From an uncultured Lachnospiraceae bacterium (GTDB lineage Bacteria; Bacillota; Clostridia; Lachnospirales; Lachnospiraceae): 8,556 bases of DNA. Positions 6,207 to 8,556 of this stretch are shown piece by piece. The stretch covers positions 1 to 8,556 of the forward strand of contig CACZOS010000322.1 of assembly GCA_902782815.1 (NCBI GenBank), given 5' to 3'. Numbering within the stretch: position 1 is the first letter of the stretch; each line of letters opens with the position of its first letter. A program made the translations under genes and the position numbers. Under the pieces are notes generated by a model, which was given only the letters and a program-made list of their open reading frames with translations, ran no database searches and was not told the origin of the DNA.

Positions 6207-6234
6207 AAAAAGATCATCTTTTATGGGTTCGTCA

Positions 6235-6627
6235 TCAGTAGATGGTGGGACGGATAAAGTCCTTGGGGCAGGGCCCGTACTGGTTGACTTCCGGCTGGCT
6301 GTCCTTGCAGAACCATACCAGAAGAAGGATGAAACCGATGATGGGAACCAGGCCGATAAAATACCATGCGCCGGATTTTCCGATATCATGGAGCCTTCTC
6401 CAGACAACGGCAAGACTGGGAACCAGAACGGCCAGAGAATAGACGATCTCTGTGGCTCTGACGATGTTGCCCAGGAAGGAGCCTGCGGTGAGGTTTAAAA
6501 GGATACCTAAGACTGCAGACACGATAAGGTTGAAAAGAGTGAAGTACCAGTACTCACTTCTTCTTGCGCGTCCGCTGAAATTGGCGTAGTTTGAAAAAAC
6601 GCTTGTAACTGCTTCTGTAAAACTCAT
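6235..6627 (-). CDS. DUF805 family small integral membrane protein
   Basis: This 130-residue protein opens with a soluble stretch ending in the family-typical FSGRARRSEYWYF (about 17-29). It then has about three to four hydrophobic segments: LFNLIVSAVLGILLNL, an Ile/Val-rich one ending PSLAVVWRRLHDIGKSG (the conserved Arg-Arg-Leu-His-Asp loop of DUF805), and FIGLVPIIGFILLLVWF. It closes with a short polar tail rich in Pro and Asn (about 110-130). DUF805 proteins, such as E. coli YhaH, are widespread inner-membrane proteins without a settled function. An in-frame ATG lies at 6657, but the GGAGG site sits 7 bases before the ATG at 6627, and the family usually begins close to this point. It is transcribed alone, with its own promoter and terminator. 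Confidence 0.88.
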   Translation of the reverse strand: MSFTEAVTSVFSNYANFSGRARRSEYWYFTLFNLIVSAVLGILLNLTAGSFLGNIVRATEIVYSLAVLVPSLAVVWRRLHDIGKSGAWYFIGLVPIIGFILLLVWFCKDSQPEVNQYGPCPKDFIRPTIY

Positions 6628-6650
6628 ACTTTTTCCTCCGTTTTTTATAT

Positions 6651-6680
6651 TTGGCATATTAACCCAATTGATTTTAGCAT
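6651..6680 (+). promoter_or_regulatory. Weak candidate promoter for the flavoprotein cluster
   Basis: TTGGCA (6651-6656) and TAGCAT (6675-6680), spaced by 18 bases, are the best plus-strand boxes I find ahead of the 6756 gene. They lie inside the divergent DUF805 promoter region. The -10 box matches only 4 of 6 positions, so the real promoter may be elsewhere. Confidence 0.25.
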
Positions 6681-6699
6681 ATCATAAGGCCTGTGTCAA
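6671..6699 (-). promoter_or_regulatory. Promoter of the DUF805 gene
   Basis: On the minus strand a perfect -35 box TTGACA (6699 to 6694) is followed by a 17-base spacer and TAAAAT (6676 to 6671, 5 of 6). TGC immediately precedes the -10 box, giving an extended -10. This is close to an ideal sigma-A promoter and suggests strong, housekeeping-type expression. Confidence 0.75.
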
Positions 6700-6755
6700 A
6701 AAAATAATGAGGAGAGAAAAACCGGGAAAGAGCAGTAAGGAAATGGAGGGATCCC

Positions 6756-7415
6756 ATGATATTTTATTTTACCGGAACGGGAAATTCTCAGTATGTGGCA
6801 CAAAACCTTCTGGCAGCGGATGAAAGGCTGATCGGTATTAAGGAGGCTGTGGATAACAGCCTGTATCATTATGAGACAGCTAAAGAGGAGAGAGTGGGAT
6901 TTGTTTTCCCTGTGTATTTCGGGGGACTTCCCACAATTCTGATCCATTTCATCCGGAGACTGGTTCTGGAGGGGGAAAAGCCGGCTTTTCTTTATGCGGT
7001 CATGACCAACGGGGGAGGGCCCATGGCTGCCGACCGTATGCTCCGGAAACATCTGGAATCCCGGGGTTATCCCGTGGATGAGGTGTTCTCCCTTACCATG
7101 CCGGATAATTGTTTCCTTTATTACGATGTGGCATCTGAGGAGGAGGAATCCCAAATCCTGGCCGGAGCGGAAAAGGATCTTGTCCTGATCAGAAACAGGA
7201 TCCTTGACAGAACAAAAACAGATGTTTCTGAGGAAAACAGGCCGGATATGGCCGAAAGCTACCGGTCCGGGATAAAAGAACAGATCTTTACCCGGGCGGC
7301 CTATCCATTTTATATCAGGGGAAGGCGGACGGGAAGCACGGAAGATATAAACATCCCATTTTTCGGAAAAAAGCCCAATATCATGATCATTGATGACAGA
7401 TTGTATACAGCCTGA
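6756..7415 (+). CDS. EFR1-like flavodoxin-domain protein lacking the ferredoxin half
   Basis: This 219-residue cytoplasmic protein opens with MIFYFTGTGNSQYVAQ, the flavodoxin phosphate loop (TGTGNS, 6-11) that binds FMN. It continues with a flavodoxin fold including FVFPVYFGGLPTI (49-61) and MTNGGGP (83-89). This N-terminal half matches EFR1-type proteins, which join a flavodoxin domain to a C-terminal two-[4Fe-4S] ferredoxin domain and are common in anaerobic Clostridia. Here the family pattern is recognisable up to about YPFYIRGRRT (186-195). The remaining 24 residues contain no Cys at all, so neither iron-sulfur cluster can form. It may be a truncated derivative or a flavodoxin working with a separate ferredoxin. 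GGAGGG at 6745-6750 supports the start. It leads a three-gene cluster, 18 bases before the 62-residue gene. Confidence 0.8.
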   Translation: MIFYFTGTGNSQYVAQNLLAADERLIGIKEAVDNSLYHYETAKEERVGFVFPVYFGGLPTILIHFIRRLVLEGEKPAFLYAVMTNGGGPMAADRMLRKHLESRGYPVDEVFSLTMPDNCFLYYDVASEEEESQILAGAEKDLVLIRNRILDRTKTDVSEENRPDMAESYRSGIKEQIFTRAAYPFYIRGRRTGSTEDINIPFFGKKPNIMIIDDRLYTA

Positions 7416-7433
7416 AGATTAAAGGAGGAAAAG

Positions 7434-7622
7434 ATGAATAAAGAGATAAGCAAAAGGATTGATGTGATCGCGGAAAACTTAAGTTCCCTGGCTGAACAGA
7501 TCAAAACTCTTCCCCAGGGGAAGGATGTGGCCGGTTCCCTTCCGGTGATCTCTTCCGTGCTGAAAATGCAGGCTAAGAACCTGGCTGAGATCAGTAAAGA
7601 ACTTAATGGTTCGGATGAATAG
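7434..7622 (+). CDS. Small helical protein of unknown function
   Basis: This 62-residue protein has a very strong ribosome site (AAAGGAGG ending 6 bases before the ATG) and lies 18 bases after the flavoprotein gene and 15 bases before the hydrolase gene, so it is very likely translated from a shared mRNA. The sequence is Leu/Ile/Ala-rich with heptad-like spacing in two predicted helices (about 1-25 and 36-58), broken by a Pro/Gly segment (LPQGKDVAGSLP, 26-37). It has no Cys, His, Trp or membrane segment. I do not recognise a family; a small oligomerising or adaptor protein is possible. Confidence 0.7.
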   Translation: MNKEISKRIDVIAENLSSLAEQIKTLPQGKDVAGSLPVISSVLKMQAKNLAEISKELNGSDE

Positions 7623-7637
7623 AGGAGCGGAGGAGAG

Positions 7638-8201
7638 ATGAAAAGGAAGAAAACGGCCCTGATCTTTCCCGGGATAGGATACCATACCGATAAACCCCTT
7701 CTCTACTATGGCAGGATGCTGGCAAAGGAACTGGGCTATTCGGTGATCGCGGTAAATTACGGCGGATTTTCCAGGGGAATCAAAGACAATGAAGAAAAGA
7801 TGAGAGAAGCCTTCGAATCCGCCATGAAACAGACGGAGGAGATTCTGGCAGATGAAGCTTTATCGCCGGAGGATGATATCCTGGTCATCTCCAAGAGCGT
7901 AGGAACCGCGGTGGCAGCGGCCTGGCAGAGGAAAAAGGGGATAAAAGCCAGGAATCTTTATTTCACGCCGGTGGAACAGAGTTTTGCCATGATGGAAAAG
8001 GGGAGCGGCATCGTCTTTCACGGAACCGCCGATCCCTGGGTGAAGACAGGGATTGTTAAGAAGGGCTGCATGGAGCTTGACCTTCCCCTTTTTATCACCG
8101 AGGGGGCCAACCATTCCATGGAGACCGGATCTGTCCCGGTGGACCTTAAAACCATGAAAAAGATCATGCGGACGTGCAGGAATTACCTGAGGGGGCTGTG
8201 A
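7638..8201 (+). CDS. Small alpha/beta-hydrolase fold protein
   Basis: This 187-residue cytoplasmic protein is shorter than a typical hydrolase because it lacks an evident lid domain. The first strand and oxyanion loop read ALIFPGIGY (7-15). The nucleophile elbow is SKSVG (85-89, Ser87), a G-x-S-x-G motif in which the first Gly is Ser. HGTADPW (128-134) supplies the likely acid Asp132, and GANHSME (156-162) the His159, so the triad is complete. It resembles minimal dienelactone-hydrolase-like or KANL/Tex30-like hydrolases. No substrate can be named. A GGAGG site precedes the ATG by 4 bases. It is the last gene of the flavoprotein cluster, and its TGA directly abuts the stop of the convergent HAD gene with no terminator between. 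Confidence 0.82.
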   Translation: MKRKKTALIFPGIGYHTDKPLLYYGRMLAKELGYSVIAVNYGGFSRGIKDNEEKMREAFESAMKQTEEILADEALSPEDDILVISKSVGTAVAAAWQRKKGIKARNLYFTPVEQSFAMMEKGSGIVFHGTADPWVKTGIVKKGCMELDLPLFITEGANHSMETGSVPVDLKTMKKIMRTCRNYLRGL

Positions 8202-8556
8202 TCAGCCGGCGATGATTCTGAGGATCTCCTGAAAATCCGGGATTACATAGTCCTCCTCTCCGGAAGCTTCTCCCACGCTGTAAGAGGGGAGGTAAAGGAT
8301 GGTCTTTATCCCGGCGTTCTTTCCGCACTCCATGTCCTTTTTCCTGTCCCCCACGAAATAGGTGCGGGCAGGGTCCAGGGAATATTTGTCCAGCAGATAA
8401 CTGACTGCCTGGGGATCGGGTTTTCTGGCAAAACCGTCATCGGTACACAGGATCTCTTCAAAATAAGACAGCATGTCCAGATGTTCGAGGATAGGCAGGG
8501 TGGTGTTCCGGCCTCTGTGGGTAAAGACGAAGCTGGGGATCCCCTGATTCTTCAGA
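8202..8556 (-). CDS. HAD-superfamily phosphatase, C-terminal part (partial)
   Basis: The open frame runs from its stop at 8204-8202 off the right end of the window, giving 117 residues of a protein usually about 200-220 long; the N-terminal DxD nucleophile motif lies outside. Visible are motif II (SFVFTHRG, with the conserved Thr), motif III (RKPDP, with its Lys) and the acidic motif IV (VGDRKKDME, binding Mg2+). The domain order matches HAD subfamily IA, the phosphoglycolate-phosphatase-like enzymes that hydrolyse small phosphate monoesters in the cytoplasm. An internal ATG at 8474 would remove motif II, so it is not the start. The substrate is unknown. Confidence 0.85.
   Translation of the reverse strand, partial: LKNQGIPSFVFTHRGRNTTLPILEHLDMLSYFEEILCTDDGFARKPDPQAVSYLLDKYSLDPARTYFVGDRKKDMECGKNAGIKTILYLPSYSVGEASGEEDYVIPDFQEILRIIAG

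Noticed and set aside
5576..6217. 213-codon minus-strand open frame opposite the kinase domain
   Set aside because: It is antisense to conserved HRD, DFG and APE motifs, shows no family resemblance, and runs through the DUF805 terminator hairpin.
6172..6498. Plus-strand open frame of 108 codons after the kinase
   Set aside because: It is antisense to DUF805, begins inside the terminator region and has no ribosome site.
6696..7154. 152-codon minus-strand open frame opposite the flavoprotein
   Set aside because: It is antisense to a clear flavodoxin fold and would end across the DUF805 promoter -35 box.

Overview
The window looks like chromosomal DNA of a low-to-medium GC Bacillota, most likely a Clostridia/Lachnospiraceae gut-type anaerobe. 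This is inferred from strong AGGAGG-type ribosome sites before nearly every gene, short gaps, and the protein families present: a CbiO-type ECF ATPase, a DUF6110-like small protein, an EFR1-like flavoprotein, and a Hanks kinase of the type common in this group. I see no rRNA, tRNA, insertion sequence, CRISPR array or phage gene. Gene density is high and no gene-free stretch exceeds about 130 bases.

Layout. (1) 1-925: the end of an ECF cobalt/nickel importer operon, with a scrap of permease followed by the CbiO-type ATPase. (2) 922-3740: a metal-homeostasis operon. A promoter whose -35 box overlaps the cbiO stop codon carries a CsoR-type inverted repeat (956-973). Behind it come a 97-residue membrane-anchored acidic protein (DUF6110-like), a P1B-type metal ATPase with a non-canonical Phe-Ser-Cys ion motif, and a CsoR repressor with the Cys-His-Cys Cu(I) fingerprint. 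A strong hairpin (3777-3809) ends this operon and the convergent hydrolase gene. (3) 3814-6175: a divergent pair driven by overlapping back-to-back promoters, with an alpha/beta hydrolase on the minus strand and a macro domain-Ser/Thr kinase fusion on the plus strand. (4) 6179-6699: a minus-strand DUF805 membrane protein with a clear promoter and a terminator that abuts the kinase stop codon. (5) 6756-8201: a three-gene plus-strand cluster of an EFR1-like flavoprotein lacking its ferredoxin half, a 62-residue helical protein, and a small alpha/beta hydrolase. (6) 8202-8556: the 3' part of a minus-strand HAD phosphatase whose stop codon abuts the hydrolase stop.

Two items stand out. The first is the self-contained operator - small protein - atypical metal ATPase - CsoR operon, whose sensor looks Cu(I)-type while its pump lacks the CPC motif of Cu(I) pumps. 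The second is the single-chain fusion of an ADP-ribose-binding macro domain with a kinase that keeps every catalytic motif, which suggests a link between ADP-ribose metabolism and protein phosphorylation. Substrates of both are unknown from sequence alone.
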